Assembly: GCA_027311185.1 (NCBI GenBank)
Contig: DAICZK010000047.1
Span: forward strand, 1-10,250
DNA: 10,250 nt
Source: Sulfuriferula sp.
Lineage (GTDB): Bacteria; Pseudomonadota; Gammaproteobacteria; Burkholderiales; Sulfuriferulaceae
Direction: 5' to 3'
Shown here: positions 1 through 6,478 of the stretch, one piece after another
Layout: the number at the start of each line of letters is the position of its first letter
How positions within the stretch are numbered: the first letter of the stretch is position 1
Translations under genes and position numbers: made by a program
Notes under the pieces: generated by a model
Told to the model about the DNA's origin: nothing
The model's input: only the letters and a program-made list of their open reading frames with translations
Databases searched by the model: none

Positions 1-495
1 GCGTGGAGCCAGTCGGTATTGAGCGATCACCCGCCCGCAAAAACCATCAAGCCGATACGCGGACAAATGTTATTGTTTCAGACCGACCCCGACTGCCTGC
101 GCCATATTATTTACCATCAAGGCATTTATCTTATTCCGCGCAGAGGTGGGCACATTCTGGTCGGTAGCACCCTCGAAGATACCGGGTTCGACAAAAGCAC
201 GACCGCTAACGCTAAACAAATGCTGAGCGAACACGCATTTGGTCTACTGCCCGCATTGCGCAAAGCAACCTTGCAACAGCACTGGAGCGGGTTGCGGCCC
301 GGTTCGCCGGACAATATTCCGACTATCGACCGGCATCCGACTATCGACAATCTCTATATCAACGCCGGACATTTTCGTTATGGCGTGACGATGGCGCCCG
401 CGAGCGCCGATCTGATCGCGGATTTAATTCTGGGCAGGACGCCGGAGCTGGATATCGATGCGTATGGATGGGAAAGCCGAACAACAGGAACGTGA
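1..495 (+). CDS. thiO: FAD-dependent glycine/D-amino-acid oxidase, ThiO family (3' part only)
   Basis: C-terminal 164 residues of a DAO-fold flavoenzyme; the reading frame is open at the left edge, so the start and the FAD-binding Rossmann part lie outside the window. The fragment begins AWSQSVL, matching the conserved GAW-S segment of the family, followed by IKPIRGQML, IYLIPR (residues 42-47), WSGLRPGSPD (95-104) and NAGHFRYGVTMAPASA (121-136). In glycine oxidase the Tyr of the IYLIPR-type motif, the Arg of GLRPG and the Arg of the GHFR-type motif line the substrate site; all are present here (Y43, R99, R126). The family oxidises glycine to the imine used for the thiazole of thiamine, but related enzymes act on other amines, so the substrate is inferred. 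It ends in TGA 44 bp before the convergent end of fliE; that gap (496-539) shows no clear hairpin terminator. It has no functional link to the flagellar genes. Confidence 0.85.
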   Translation, partial: AWSQSVLSDHPPAKTIKPIRGQMLLFQTDPDCLRHIIYHQGIYLIPRRGGHILVGSTLEDTGFDKSTTANAKQMLSEHAFGLLPALRKATLQQHWSGLRPGSPDNIPTIDRHPTIDNLYINAGHFRYGVTMAPASADLIADLILGRTPELDIDAYGWESRTTGT

Positions 496-539
496 CAGCC
501 GGGCGACAGCGCGTCAATTTATAAAAAGATCGGATTAGT

Positions 540-896
540 TCATACCTGCATATTCATGATGGTCGTGTATGCCGAAACCAGCTTGTTGCGCACCTGTATC
601 GCCTCCTGGATGGAGAGCGTCGCTTTCTGCACGGCAATCATGGTATCGGACAAGCTGACCTTATCGTTGCCGGCGGCGAAACTCTGGCCGAGCTGGTTGG
701 CTTGTAGCTGTGTCTGGTTGATCTGGTCGAGCGAGGATTTGAGCGCATCGGCAAACCCGGTTTTCTGCGGCGCAGCGACAGCCTGAGCGCCCGTACCCTG
801 AAGCGGGCTGCCCGGCGCTTGTGCGCGCGCTGCCGTCGACTTCAACTGCGCAAGCATCGCGTCAATTTTGCTCGAATCTATTCCGCCTGTCATCAT
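540..896 (-). CDS. fliE: Flagellar hook-basal body complex protein FliE
   Basis: 118-residue FliE, the small periplasmic protein that joins the MS ring to the proximal rod and is the first substrate of the flagellar type III exporter. The N-terminal third (to about residue 45) is Ala/Gln/Pro-rich and variable. The conserved part runs from GFADALKSSLDQIN (47-60) through the DKVSLSDTMIAVQKATLSIQ segment (78-97) to the typical end QVRNKLVSAYTTIMNMQV (101-118). Length fits the family (about 100-120). The first of two adjacent ATGs is chosen because a strong Shine-Dalgarno (GGAGG within AGGGAGGAAG, plus-strand 904-913) lies about 10 nt upstream of it and 13 nt from the second. Unlike the rest of the cluster it is transcribed leftward, divergently from fliF, as in E. 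coli, and is apparently monocistronic here. No hairpin terminator is visible between its stop and thiO. Confidence 0.95.
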   Translation of the reverse strand: MMTGGIDSSKIDAMLAQLKSTAARAQAPGSPLQGTGAQAVAAPQKTGFADALKSSLDQINQTQLQANQLGQSFAAGNDKVSLSDTMIAVQKATLSIQEAIQVRNKLVSAYTTIMNMQV

Positions 897-1144
897 GATA
901 ATTCTTCCTCCCTACGCTACTTAACGTCATCTTAAGCCACAGCACTGTTGCGTCAAGGCGAGATTAGCGCGGCGAATTGGGCTTTATTCCCGCCATTGCC
1001 GCGTTGGGCTATGACCGATAATGGACAGTAAGGGCTCGTTAATGAACAACTGTGACATACGCCAAGACGCCTCTGAACAAGGTTGTCGGCATACGTCGAC
1101 ACGTTACAACGCATCGAAAACAATGTTTTAGGGGGTTGGAAAAA
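897..1144. promoter_or_regulatory. Divergent fliE/fliF intergenic region
   Basis: This 248-bp gap separates the leftward fliE from the rightward fliF operon and should hold the promoters of both. On the minus strand there is a fair sigma-70-like promoter for fliE (listed separately). On the plus strand I see no convincing promoter for fliF: no sigma-54 site with a good GG/GC pair (TGGGCTTTATTCCCGC at 979-994 has the spacing but poor flanks) and no full sigma-28 site. TCAAG at 953-957, 13 nt and GGCGAATT at 971-978 is a weak sigma-28-like arrangement, and ACCGATAA at 1014-1021 resembles a sigma-28 -10 box without a -35. The distal part holds a possible 29-codon leader ORF (1042-1131) with AAGGG 7 nt before its ATG. 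The fliF ribosome-binding site, GGGGG, follows that ORF's stop. Confidence 0.6.
929..956 (-). promoter_or_regulatory. Candidate sigma-70-type promoter for fliE
   Basis: Read on the minus strand, TTGACG (plus-strand 951-956; 5 of 6 to TTGACA) is followed by 16 nt and TAAGAT (929-934; 4 of 6 to TATAAT). Transcription would start near plus-strand 922, giving a short leader that includes the AGGGAGGAAG ribosome-binding site and then the fliE ATG. Spacing is 1 nt short of the optimum. This is a visual match; many such matches occur by chance, and flagellar class II promoters often depend on FlhDC or sigma-54 activators for which I see no clear site. Confidence 0.4.
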
Positions 1145-2836
1145 ATGGCGGCAGACAGCGGAACAATCGCCACACCGGGGTTGGCGGAATTTGCCCAGTC
1201 GGCAAACGGGCGCAAACTCTTTCTCATCCTAGGCATTGCGGCAGCCATCGCCATCATGGCAGGGATATGGATGTGGAGCCAGAAACCGGATTACCGGGTG
1301 TTGTTTTCCAATTTCAGCGACCGCGACGGCGGTGCCATTGTCGCCGTCCTGCAGCAAATGAATGTGCCTTACAAGTATTCTGAGGGTGGTGGCGCCATTC
1401 TGGTTCCATCCGACCAGGTCAGCGATCTGCGTCTTAAACTGGCGGCGCAGGATTTGCCCAAAGGCGGCAATGTCGGCTTTGAGCTGATGGAAAATCAAAA
1501 GCTCGGTACCTCCCAGTTCCTCGAACAGGTCAATTTTCAGCGCGCGCTCGAAGGCGAACTCGCGCAAACCATACAAGCCATCAGTGCGGTGCAGGCAGCA
1601 CGCGTACACCTGGCTTTGCCCAAAGCGTCCGTTTTCGTTCGCGAACAGCAAAAACCGACCGCTTCGGTACTGCTTGATCTGGCGCCGGGACGTGCGCTGG
1701 ACCCCGCACAAGTCAATGCCATTATCCATCTGCTGGCCAGCAGCGTACCCGACCTCACGCCCGACAACGTCACCATCGTCGATCAAAATGGCAACCTTCT
1801 CTCGGACAGCACGCACAAGCTCGGCAATGACGGGCTGGACCCGGCGCAACTCAAATACATACAAGCCGTGCAGCAAGGCATAGCAAGCCGCATTGAAGCC
1901 ATCATTACGCCTATGGTCGGCGCGAACAATGTGCATGCCGAAGTCACCGCCGATGTCGATTTTTCTCATAGCGAACAAGCCGCGGAAACCTACAAACCCA
2001 ACCCTACCCCGGACACCGCCTCAGTGCGCAGCAAACAAAGCAGCGAAACCCTCAATGACAATAACGGCGCCAGCGGCGTGCCGGGCGCGTTGTCGAACCA
2101 GCCTCCGGCCCCTGCTACCGCGCCGATCAACGCGCCGATCAACCCGCCTGCCGGTGCTCCCGGCGGCGCGAACAGCGCAACCGGTGCGGGAAGCGCCGCC
2201 ACGCCCCCCGCCAATCCCGCCATCGTACACAAGGATGACACGACCAATTACGAAGTAGACAAAACCATACGCTATGTCCAGCAGCCGATGGGCGGTTTGA
2301 AACGCCTGTCTGTGGCTGTCGTTGTCAATTACAAAAACATCGTCGACAAAGCCGGCAAGGTAAAAAGCGTGCCTCTGACCGCGCTGGAAAAAACCCAGAT
2401 CAGCGATCTGGCCAAGGAAGCGATGGGCTACCAGCAAAGTCGCGGCGATACGCTAAACGTGGTCAACAGCCCATTCGCCGCGACCAAAGAGATCATCGCG
2501 GAAGTTCCTTGGTGGAAACAGCCCGACAATATCGAGATGGCGAAATTGGCCGGACGCTATCTGCTTGCCTTTATCGCCTTATTTTACGTATATAAAAAGT
2601 TTCTTCGTCCAATGTTTGATAAACTGATGACGCCAGCGGTGCACCCAGTGTCCGAAGGCGAGGCTGATTTCGATACCGACGACGAAGGCAGTCACGTGAA
2701 TCTTTCGCACCACGACGAGGCGGCGCGCCATGAAGCGAATTATCACAATAACCTGGAAAAAGCGAAACAACTCGCCAAAGACAATCCCAAAGTCGTCGCG
2801 AACGTTATTAAAACCTGGGTAAATGGCAATGAGTAA
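1145..2836 (+). CDS. fliF: Flagellar MS-ring protein FliF
   Basis: 563-residue FliF (E. coli about 552), the inner-membrane protein whose many copies form the MS ring, the base on which the switch and export gate assemble. First transmembrane helix at about residues 24-45 (KLFLILGIAAAIAIMAGIW); YscJ/FliF ring-building domains follow (DYRVLFSNFSDRDGG, GFELME, QVNFQRALEGELAQTI, ARVHLALPKASVF at 153-165); a low-complexity Pro/Ala/Gly segment at 308-360 marks the loop of the third ring domain; second transmembrane helix at about 470-485 (RYLLAFIALFYVYKKF); cytoplasmic tail ending in the FliG-binding helix (NPKVVANVIKTWVNGNE, 547-563). The frame is open upstream to a GTG at 1052, but ATG 1145 is preferred: it has GGGGG 9 nt upstream, and the extra 31 residues are basic, with no family counterpart. 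Its 3' end overlaps fliG by 14 nt (8 nt if fliG starts at 2829), indicating translational coupling. Confidence 0.96.
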   Translation: MAADSGTIATPGLAEFAQSANGRKLFLILGIAAAIAIMAGIWMWSQKPDYRVLFSNFSDRDGGAIVAVLQQMNVPYKYSEGGGAILVPSDQVSDLRLKLAAQDLPKGGNVGFELMENQKLGTSQFLEQVNFQRALEGELAQTIQAISAVQAARVHLALPKASVFVREQQKPTASVLLDLAPGRALDPAQVNAIIHLLASSVPDLTPDNVTIVDQNGNLLSDSTHKLGNDGLDPAQLKYIQAVQQGIASRIEAIITPMVGANNVHAEVTADVDFSHSEQAAETYKPNPTPDTASVRSKQSSETLNDNNGASGVPGALSNQPPAPATAPINAPINPPAGAPGGANSATGAGSAATPPANPAIVHKDDTTNYEVDKTIRYVQQPMGGLKRLSVAVVVNYKNIVDKAGKVKSVPLTALEKTQISDLAKEAMGYQQSRGDTLNVVNSPFAATKEIIAEVPWWKQPDNIEMAKLAGRYLLAFIALFYVYKKFLRPMFDKLMTPAVHPVSEGEADFDTDDEGSHVNLSHHDEAARHEANYHNNLEKAKQLAKDNPKVVANVIKTWVNGNE

Positions 2837-3827
2837 CGATAACATTCATAGAGCTGCGGTATTGATGCTCGCGCTGGGCCAGAACGAGGCTGCCGAGGTC
2901 ATGAAACATCTGGGTCCGCGCGAAGTACACAAGCTGGGCGAAGCGATGTCGGCCATGAGTGCCATTGCGCATGAGGAAATCGCCGGCGTGCTGGAGGATT
3001 TCACCAAGATCACCTCGCAACATTCCGATATCGGCGTGGATTCCGACGAATATATACGCTCGGTGCTCACACAGGCACTGGGCAACGACAAGGCGGCCTC
3101 GTTATTGAACCGCATTTTGGGCGACAACGATGCCAGCGGCATCGAAAGTTTGAAATGGATGGATTCCGAATCCGTCGCCGAACTGGTTTTGAACGAGCAT
3201 CCGCAAATCATTGCAACCATTCTGGTCCACCTCGAACGTGACCAGGCAGCGGGAGTCCTCACCAACTTTACCGAACGGCAGCGCAACGACGTGCTATTGC
3301 GCATTGCCACGCTCGACGGCGTCCAGCCTACGGCGTTACGCGAATTGAACGACGTGCTCACCAAGCTGCTGTCGGGTTCCGAAAAAAATATCAAGAAACA
3401 GCCGATGGGCGGTACTCGCACAGCCGCGGATATCCTGAATTTCCTCACCGGCACCATAGAAACCTCGGCCATGGAAGCACTCAGAAACTACGATAACGAC
3501 ATGGCGCAGAAAATCATGGACGAAATGTTTGGTTTCGAAAACTTGATGGAAATCGACGATCGCGGCATACAATTACTGTTGCGCGAAGTACAGTCGGATT
3601 CGCTGATCATCGCACTCAAGGGCGCCGCGCCGGATTTGCGCGACAAGATACTCAAGAACATGTCCCAGCGCGCTGCCGAAATGCTGCGCGAAGATCTGGA
3701 AGCCAAGGGCCCGGTGCGGGTATCCGAGGTAGAAGCCCAGCAAAAAGCCATCTTGTTGATTGTGCGGCGCCTGTCCGATGAAGGCCAGATCGTATTGGGC
3801 GGCAAGGGCGACGATGCGTTTCTTTGA
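2823..3827 (+). CDS. fliG: Flagellar motor switch protein FliG
   Basis: 334-residue FliG, the rotor protein that docks on FliF and touches the stator to generate torque. The N-terminal FliF-binding domain (AAVLMLALGQNEAAEVMKHL, 11-30) is followed by the middle domain with the FliM-binding EHPQ motif (125-128, in NEHPQIIATILVHL), a Gly-Gly hinge (PMGGTRTAADILN, 194-206), the MFGF motif (235-238) and the torque helix. The charged residues known in E. coli FliG are present: Lys266 (ALKGA), Arg283 (SQRAA), Asp291 and Arg299 (PVR); the position of E. coli Asp288 is Glu290, a charge-conserving change. ATG 2823 and ATG 2829 are both possible starts; the second gives MSNDN, closer to the enterobacterial N-terminus. 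The start lies inside the end of fliF, with only a weak GGGT-type ribosome-binding sequence, consistent with coupled translation. Confidence 0.97.
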   Translation: MAMSNDNIHRAAVLMLALGQNEAAEVMKHLGPREVHKLGEAMSAMSAIAHEEIAGVLEDFTKITSQHSDIGVDSDEYIRSVLTQALGNDKAASLLNRILGDNDASGIESLKWMDSESVAELVLNEHPQIIATILVHLERDQAAGVLTNFTERQRNDVLLRIATLDGVQPTALRELNDVLTKLLSGSEKNIKKQPMGGTRTAADILNFLTGTIETSAMEALRNYDNDMAQKIMDEMFGFENLMEIDDRGIQLLLREVQSDSLIIALKGAAPDLRDKILKNMSQRAAEMLREDLEAKGPVRVSEVEAQQKAILLIVRRLSDEGQIVLGGKGDDAFL

Positions 3828-3853
3828 TACATCCACAATAACCGAGTCCGCCC

Positions 3854-4504
3854 GTGATTCCTAAAGAACAGCTTACCGCCTACCAGCGCTGGGAAATGGC
3901 TTCTTTCGACGACACCCCGGAGCCAGCCCCCGGCCTTGGAAACGCCCCCTCGGCAGAAGAACTCAAAGCCCTGCGCGAACAGGCGCGCCACGACGGTTAC
4001 AGCGCAGGCCTGGCCGAAGGCTATCAGGCTGGTTACGACGAAGGCATCCAGTCCGGATTGAGCGAAAGCCGCGCAGCCGCCCGGCAACTGACAACGCAAT
4101 TAGGCGAAATAGTAACCCGCTACAACGAAGAACTTGCCGGGGCCGACAAGTACATTGCGGCCGATTTGCTCAATCTGGCTACCAGCCTCGCCTACGCGAT
4201 GCTGAAAACCGCATTGCCGGTGCGTCCCGAGCTGCTTCTGCCTGTCGTCAGCGCAGCGATGCGCGACTTGCCCGCCTTACAACGCAATACCCGGCTCATC
4301 CTCAACCCCGCCGATGTTGCCCTGGTCAAGGAACATCTGCACGACGAACTGACGCAGCATGGCTGGAGCATCGTCGAGGATACGCAGATCGAAGCCGGAG
4401 GCTGCCGGATAGAAAACAACAGCAATCAGGTCGATGCCACCCTCAATACTCGCTGGCAGCGTCTGGCAACGGCGCTCGGCCAGAATCTGGGTTGGCTGTC
4501 GTGA
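3854..4504 (+). CDS. fliH: Flagellar assembly protein FliH (export ATPase regulator)
   Basis: 216-residue FliH, the dimeric cytoplasmic stalk that binds and restrains the FliI ATPase and tethers it to the C ring (FliN) and export gate. The N-terminus carries the conserved aromatic segment [10 protein letters not shown] (10-19), followed by a Pro-rich linker (21-33). A run of glycines spaced exactly four residues apart (G48, G52, G56, G60, G64, G68 in [21 protein letters not shown]) is the GxxxG helix repeat typical of FliH. The C-terminal half is the FliI-binding FliH/YscL domain, with the usual GGCRIE-type strand at 182-187. The start is GTG 3854, 26 bp after fliG; no ATG gives the conserved N-terminus. 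No strong ribosome-binding site is visible. The stop TGA shares its last A with the ATG of fliI. Confidence 0.93.
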   Translation: MIPKEQLTAYQRWEMASFDDTPEPAPGLGNAPSAEELKALREQARHDGYSAGLAEGYQAGYDEGIQSGLSESRAAARQLTTQLGEIVTRYNEELAGADKYIAADLLNLATSLAYAMLKTALPVRPELLLPVVSAAMRDLPALQRNTRLILNPADVALVKEHLHDELTQHGWSIVEDTQIEAGGCRIENNSNQVDATLNTRWQRLATALGQNLGWLS

Positions 4505-5907
4505 TGAACGCGCCGGTGCGTCACAGCGATTACTGGCAGGCGTATCTGCACAATTGCAGCCAGCTGCTCGAGAGCACTAACTCCGTACAAGTCGCGGGGC
4601 GAGTGACTCGCGTCGCGGGCCTGGTGATGGAAGCCGTAGGATTGAAACTGCCCATCGGCAGCGCCTGCGTCATCCCCCTGCCGTCCGGTGCGCGGCTGGA
4701 AGCCGAAGTTGTCGGTTTCGACCACGACCGTTTATTCCTGATGCCGCAAAGCGATGTCGAAGGCGTCATTCCAGGCACCGTGGTATTGCCGCTGGAGCCG
4801 GCGATCGCCACGCCCGACCTGTTCACTATCGGCCAGCCCAAACGGCGAGCGGTCGACCGCACGCGTCATTTACCGGTCGGCGCGGCGCTGCTTGGTCGAG
4901 TACTCGACGGCGCGGGCCGACCGCTGGACCGCCTGGGACCACTGCCGGCGATGGAAACCGCGCCACTCAGCGTGCGCGCAACCAACCCCCTGAACCGCGC
5001 TCCCATTTCAGAGATACTGGACGTGGGCGTACGCGCCATCAATACGCTGCTCACCGTGGGTCGCGGGCAACGCATGGGACTGTTTGCCGGCTCCGGCGTA
5101 GGAAAAAGCGTCTTGCTCGGCATGATGGCACGCTATACCGATGCCGATATCATCGTCGTCGGACTGATAGGCGAACGGGGACGCGAGGTCAAGGAATTCA
5201 TTGAACAGATTTTGGGTGCACAGGGACTGGCCCGCGCCATCGTCGTCGCGGCGCCGGCTGACACTCCTGCCCTGATGCGGCTGCAAGGCGCAGCTTACGC
5301 AACCACTATCGCCGAACATTTTCGCGACCAGGGCATGAATGTATTACTGATCATGGATTCGTTGACCCGCTACGCCATGGCGCAACGCGAGATCGCGCTT
5401 GCCATCGGCGAACCGCCCGCAACCAAAGGCTATCCGCCCTCAGTGTTTGCCAAGCTGCCGACACTGGTTGAACGGGCGGGCAACGGTCGGGCAGGCGGCG
5501 GCTCGATCACTGCTTTCTATACGGTGCTCACCGAAGGCGACGACCAGCAGGACCCCATCGCGGACGCCGCGCGCGCCATACTCGACGGCCACATCGTGCT
5601 GGACCGCGGCCTGGCCGAGAGCGGACACTATCCCGCTATCGACGTCGAACAATCGATCAGCCGCGCCATGCACAACATCACGACGCCCGCACACCAGCAG
5701 CAGGCGCGACGACTCAAGCAGCTCTATTCCAGTTATCAGCGCAACCGCGACCTGATCAGCGTTGGCGCATACAGCGCGGGCACCAACCCTGTGCTCGACG
5801 AAGCCATCGCCAGACAGCCGAAGATACAGACTTTTTTACAGCAGGACATTAATGAACAAACCGGCATTCAAACAAGCTTGGGGCAACTTTCCGCTCTGTT
5901 CGAGTGA
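4504..5907 (+). CDS. fliI: Flagellum-specific type III export ATPase FliI
   Basis: 467-residue FliI, the F1-beta-like hexameric ATPase that helps unfold and deliver substrates to the flagellar export gate. Visible in order: an N-terminal beta-barrel-like domain (about 25-100), Walker A AGSGVGKS (195-202), [10 protein letters not shown] (223-232) with the catalytic-type Glu224, Walker [17 protein letters not shown] (281-296, Asp285), the ATPase signature [16 protein letters not shown] (311-326) and the C-terminal helical domain (about 380-467). Every catalytic motif is intact. The start could be the GTG at 4501 or the ATG at 4504; ATG is chosen, giving a one-base overlap with the fliH stop (TGATG). 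An in-frame TTG at 4492 is less likely. A 76-bp gap with an inverted repeat separates it from fliJ. Confidence 0.97.
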   Translation: MNAPVRHSDYWQAYLHNCSQLLESTNSVQVAGRVTRVAGLVMEAVGLKLPIGSACVIPLPSGARLEAEVVGFDHDRLFLMPQSDVEGVIPGTVVLPLEPAIATPDLFTIGQPKRRAVDRTRHLPVGAALLGRVLDGAGRPLDRLGPLPAMETAPLSVRATNPLNRAPISEILDVGVRAINTLLTVGRGQRMGLFAGSGVGKSVLLGMMARYTDADIIVVGLIGERGREVKEFIEQILGAQGLARAIVVAAPADTPALMRLQGAAYATTIAEHFRDQGMNVLLIMDSLTRYAMAQREIALAIGEPPATKGYPPSVFAKLPTLVERAGNGRAGGGSITAFYTVLTEGDDQQDPIADAARAILDGHIVLDRGLAESGHYPAIDVEQSISRAMHNITTPAHQQQARRLKQLYSSYQRNRDLISVGAYSAGTNPVLDEAIARQPKIQTFLQQDINEQTGIQTSLGQLSALFE

Positions 5908-5919
5908 TTGAACCGATAA

Positions 5920-5958
5920 AACCGGATTACAATGAAAGTGTATCAGTCTAATCCGGTT
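5920..5958. repeat. Perfect 10-bp inverted repeat between fliI and fliJ
   Basis: AACCGGATTA at 5920-5929 and its exact reverse complement TAATCCGGTT at 5949-5958 are separated by 19 nt. In RNA they would form a stem just after the fliI stop (5907) and before the fliJ ribosome-binding site (CGAGG, about 5971-5975). It is followed by TATATTTTCT rather than a clean U-run, so it is at best a weak or conditional terminator; it could equally be an mRNA-stability element or a protein-binding palindrome. A near copy of the left arm (AACCGATAA, 5911-5919) lies directly upstream. Confidence 0.6.
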
Positions 5959-5983
5959 GATATATTTTCTCGAGGTATTAGTG

Positions 5984-6454
5984 ATGGCACAAAATCTGGC
6001 GATTCATACGCTCATGGAACTGGCAGGCAAAGAGGCGGACAAGCTCGCCGAGCGCCTCGGCCTGGCGATACGCAACCACCAGGAAAACGAACAAAAACTG
6101 GCGGTGCTGCAGCAATATCACGACGACTATACGCAACGTTACGAACAGGGACTGACTACAGGTCTGAGCATAGGCGAGCATCAGAACTTCCGGATTTTTC
6201 TGGCCAAACTCGACGATGCGATTATCGGGCAACGAGCCATCGTACAGCAGACACAAGCCGCCATCGAGACCGAGCGCCGAGCTTGGCAGGCGGCCGAGCG
6301 CAAACGCATGTCGTTCGATACTCTGGGCCAGCGCGCAGCGCAACAGATGCAACAGGCAAGCCAGCGACGCGACCAGAAATCGAGCGACGAATTTGCCAGC
6401 AGGAAGCTGGCAAATAAACCCCATTCCTACGATCCTGCGATCGGGCAGGAATGA
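5984..6454 (+). CDS. fliJ: Flagellar export protein FliJ
   Basis: 156-residue FliJ, the coiled-coil protein that sits in the centre of the FliI hexamer, contacts FlhA and cycles chaperones for rod and filament proteins. The sequence is charged and Gln-rich almost throughout, as expected for its long antiparallel coiled coil, and aligns by eye with E. coli FliJ from MAQNLAIHTLMELAGKEAD at the start to the DEFASRKLANK end motif (135-145), with the usual YHDDYTQRYEQGL region at 45-57. ATG 5984 is chosen because GAGG lies 8 nt upstream and the N-terminus then matches the family; the frame runs further up to a TTG at 5957, which would add nine residues (IYFLEVLV) without precedent. Its last codons contain a perfect 10-bp hairpin (6391-6415). 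It lies 24 bp before fliK. Confidence 0.92.
   Translation: MAQNLAIHTLMELAGKEADKLAERLGLAIRNHQENEQKLAVLQQYHDDYTQRYEQGLTTGLSIGEHQNFRIFLAKLDDAIIGQRAIVQQTQAAIETERRAWQAAERKRMSFDTLGQRAAQQMQQASQRRDQKSSDEFASRKLANKPHSYDPAIGQE
6391..6415. repeat. Perfect 10-bp stem-loop in the 3' end of fliJ
   Basis: ATTTGCCAGC at 6391-6400 and GCTGGCAAAT at 6406-6415 are exact reverse complements separated by a 5-nt loop, AGGAA. A second, shorter hairpin follows: TCCTGC (6433-6438) and GCAGGA (6445-6450) with a 6-nt loop, ending just before the fliJ stop. Neither is followed by a U-tract, so they do not look like intrinsic terminators. Placed just before fliK, they may stop exonucleases or mark an RNA-processing boundary; that is inference. 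Confidence 0.6.
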
Positions 6455-6478
6455 TCTGAACCAGCGAGGATAAATCCA

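Noticed and set aside
496..539. Bidirectional terminator between thiO and fliE
   Set aside because: The only regularity is a direct repeat of GACAGC and a short T-run on the minus strand; no GC-rich hairpin precedes it.
1014..1021. ACCGATAA as a sigma-28 -10 box (also at 5912-5919)
   Set aside because: No TAAA-like -35 lies 15 nt upstream at either place (ATTG and GCTC respectively).
1096..1124. TCGACA-17 nt-AACAAT as a sigma-70 promoter for fliF
   Set aside because: Transcription would begin at about 1131, inside or at the ribosome-binding site, leaving no usable leader; the -10 is also weak.
1052..1144. 31-residue N-terminal extension of FliF starting at GTG 1052
   Set aside because: The extension is basic, unlike known FliF N-termini, and ATG 1145 has its own GGGGG ribosome-binding site and gives a normal length.
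1229..1978. 249-codon minus-strand ORF opposite fliF
   Set aside because: Antisense shadow of a strongly coding, recognised gene; no ribosome-binding site or family resemblance.
2846..3472. 208-codon minus-strand ORF opposite fliG
   Set aside because: Ser-rich antisense frame typical of GC-rich codon bias; fliG on the plus strand is unambiguous.
5932..6417. 161-codon plus-strand ORF overlapping fliJ in another frame
   Set aside because: Its product is Arg/Thr/Gly-rich with no recognisable family, and the overlapping frame encodes a clear FliJ.
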